DNA of 7,108 nucleotides from Candidatus Faecousia faecipullorum. GTDB lineage: Bacteria > Bacillota > Clostridia > Oscillospirales > Oscillospiraceae. Each line of letters starts with the position of its first letter. Within the stretch, counting starts at the first letter, position 1. The stretch lies in assembly GCA_018710805.1 (NCBI GenBank), contig DVJG01000085.1, positions 1 through 7,108 on the forward strand, given 5' to 3'. Made by a program: the position numbers and the translations under genes. The notes under the pieces were generated by a model. The model worked only from the letters and a program-made list of their open reading frames with translations. It searched no databases and had not been told where the DNA came from. Shown piece after piece: positions 6,222 through 7,108 of the stretch.

Positions 6222-6713
6222 CATTAGAGCCGCTTTGAGAAGATCCTTATCCAGCAGAACGAGATTGGCGGCAAGAGAAAGACCGCCGCAGCTCACCGGT
6301 TTTTTCGGCTAATCTGTCACTCCAAAACCCCGACCCCTCCCGCCCTGTGCGGTTCAGATTCAGTGAGATGACCATCGAATAAGGTAAAAAGCATTCAAAT
6401 ACACGTTGAATTCCTTTTGAACGATGTGCATCCATTTGAACTGCTTTGAAGGGCATCGCAAGCCGAAAACGGCTTTGAAACGTCGTTTTCTGTATGCTGT
6501 TCAAAACTCTAGCAATTTCTCATGAATCAGGCAACTTGAAAATGATTGCTGTCAGGGAAAAGTAGAAAAGGCGCAGCCCGCCTATGATGATACGCCGGCA
6601 GCGTCGAAATGGCATTCTACGGCACCCGTAAGGTGGGAACTGCGGTATATGGGGCGTTCTGGGGCCTGTTGTGCGGCCTTTAACCGAATGAGGAATGTGA
6701 ATTCTGTTCGGTC
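6222..6713. other. Intergenic stretch without a convincing intact gene
   Basis: About 490 bp with no open frame that shows both a start with ribosome binding site and recognisable protein features. It contains a GGCGG/CCGCC hairpin (6267-6271 with 6283-6287), a T6 run (6300-6305), and the TTTGAA cluster (6394-6505). An AAGCCG-AAAA-CGGCTT hairpin lies at 6460-6475. An inverted repeat ACCGAA (6683-6688)/TTCGGT (6707-6712) sits just upstream of the next promoter. Between about 6560 and 6683, two plus-strand frames look weakly protein-like and end in VGTAVYGAFWGLLCGL with a stop at 6681-6683. They are probably gene debris with a frameshift, and I do not recognise the family. Confidence 0.55.
6394..6505. 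repeat. Cluster of TTTGAA/TTCAAA hexamers with near-helical spacing
   Basis: TTTGAA occurs at 6416, 6435, 6445 and 6474, with the one-mismatch copy GTTGAA at 6405. The inverted form TTCAAA occurs at 6394 and 6500. Steps between the same-strand copies are 11, 19, 10 and 29 bp, close to 1, 2, 1 and 3 turns of DNA. Six exact copies in 112 bp are far above chance, which would give about 0.05 in random sequence. A regulator-binding array, phased bent DNA or a degraded repeat element are all possible. Confidence 0.6.
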
Positions 6714-6742
6714 TTGACTGCCCGGCGGCTTCATGGTAAAGT
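6714..6742 (+). promoter_or_regulatory. Promoter of the AAA-ATPase gene, extended -10
   Basis: TTGACT (6714-6719) and TAAAGT (6737-6742) are separated by 17 bp, and TGG directly before the -10 forms an extended -10 element. Transcription should begin near 6749. The in-frame ATG at 6753 would then have almost no leader, which favours the GTG at 6795 as the translation start. The inverted repeat ACCGAA/TTCGGT (6683-6712) abuts the -35 and could be an operator. Confidence 0.68.
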
Positions 6743-6794
6743 GGTCTTGAAAATGTGTGCAGCTTCTGGCAGACAAGAAAGGAGCGTGGACAAG

Positions 6795-7108
6795 GTGAGG
6801 AAGAAGCTCCCCATTGGCATCGACAGTTTTGAAAAACTGCGGACCAATGACTTCTATTATGTCGACAAGACAGGATTTATTGCAGACCTTTTGCGGGACT
6901 GGGGTGAAGTAAACCTTTTTACCCGCCCCCGGCGCTTTGGCAAAACCTTGAACATGAGTATGCTGAAGTGCTTTTTTGAGATCGGCACGGACAAGAGCCT
7001 GTTTGACGGCCTGAAAATCGCAGAAAACAAAGAGCTGTGTGCGGAATACCAGGGGCAGTTCCCGGTGATCTTTATCAGCCTGAAAAGCGTGGACGGCCTG
7101 ACCTTTGA
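6795..7108 (+). CDS. AAA-ATPase-like protein (RPRRFGK type), 5' part, cut by window edge
   Basis: N-terminal 104 residues of a protein of the AAA-ATPase-like/DUF1703 group. This group is found in many copies in gut Firmicutes and Bacteroidetes and usually carries a PD-(D/E)XK nuclease-like C-terminal domain. The start MRKKLPIGIDSFEKLRTN, the YYVDKTGFI segment (21-29) and the P-loop-like TRPRRFGKTLNMSML (43-57, Lys50) are hallmarks, followed by the usual FFEIGTDKSLFDGL region (61-74). I chose GTG at 6795 because AAGGAG (6779-6784) is 10 nt upstream and homologues commonly begin MRKKLP. GTG at 6786 is too close to that site, and ATG at 6753 has no ribosome binding site. Its own promoter lies at 6714-6742, so it is separate from the glucoside operon. 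Cellular role is not established for this family; a link to mobile or defence functions is often suspected. The frame is intact to the right edge. Confidence 0.87.
   Translation, partial: MRKKLPIGIDSFEKLRTNDFYYVDKTGFIADLLRDWGEVNLFTRPRRFGKTLNMSMLKCFFEIGTDKSLFDGLKIAENKELCAEYQGQFPVIFISLKSVDGLTF

Noticed and set aside
6102..6296. Minus-strand frame reading GGLSLAANLVLLDKDLLKA
   Set aside because: It looks mildly protein-like but begins with GTG lacking a good ribosome binding site, overlaps the operon terminator and the glucosidase 3' end, and matches no family I know.
6247..6504. 85-residue minus-strand open frame
   Set aside because: No ribosome binding site or domain. Its composition is driven by the TTCAAA repeats.
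6230..6790. CRISPR array, tRNA or insertion sequence in the intergenic stretch
   Set aside because: There are no regularly spaced long repeats, no cloverleaf with a TTCGANTC-like arm, and no terminal inverted repeats with a transposase frame.

Overview
The window looks like chromosomal DNA from a gut-type anaerobic Firmicute, most likely of the Clostridia/Oscillospirales kind. The evidence is protein-level resemblance: a BglF-type PTS permease, a GH1 6-phospho-beta-glucosidase, an Fe-S flavin ene-reductase, an oleate hydratase with the gut-Firmicute type N-terminus, and an RPRRFGK-type AAA-ATPase. Strong AGGAGG-like ribosome binding sites and moderately high GC fit this. No species can be named from the sequence alone.

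Layout. (1) Positions 1-392, minus strand: the 5' part of an oleate hydratase gene with an N-terminal hydrophobic extension, running off the left edge. (2) Positions 467-510: a hairpin terminator separating it from a TetR-type regulator remnant (529 to about 722, minus), which keeps only its C-terminal domain and is also frameshifted in a G5 run. (3) At about 720-735 the base composition changes abruptly, from about 67% to about 45% GC by hand count. There the TetR remnant meets, 5' end to 5' end, the C-terminal remnant of an effector-binding-domain regulator on the plus strand (to 1108). Both proteins lack their N-terminal DNA-binding parts, so this is a deletion or rearrangement junction or an assembly chimera. 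(4) Positions 1187-1225: a terminator, followed by a promoter-like region and a tight three-gene plus-strand operon at 1314-6144. The operon encodes an FMN/FAD/4Fe-4S ene-reductase of the old yellow enzyme (OYE)/2-enoate reductase/FadH class, a beta-glucoside PTS EIIBC permease, and a GH1 6-phospho-beta-glucosidase. It ends in a 14-bp terminator stem at 6179-6221. (5) Positions 6222-6794 hold no convincing intact gene. They contain a cluster of TTTGAA hexamers spaced near multiples of the helical turn, possible gene debris, and a good promoter (TTGACT, 17 bp, extended -10 TAAAGT). (6) From 6795 to the right edge: the start of an AAA-ATPase-like gene.

How the genes work together. The PTS would import and phosphorylate a beta-glucoside, and the GH1 enzyme would split it into glucose-6-phosphate and an aglycone. 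The reductase is the first gene of the same operon and is not a sugar enzyme. The natural inference is that it reduces an activated C=C bond, such as an enone, enoate, coumarin or flavonoid type, in the released aglycone. This import-hydrolyse-reduce unit for plant glucosides is the most interesting element of the window. The substrate is inference; the gene families and their arrangement are read directly from the sequence.
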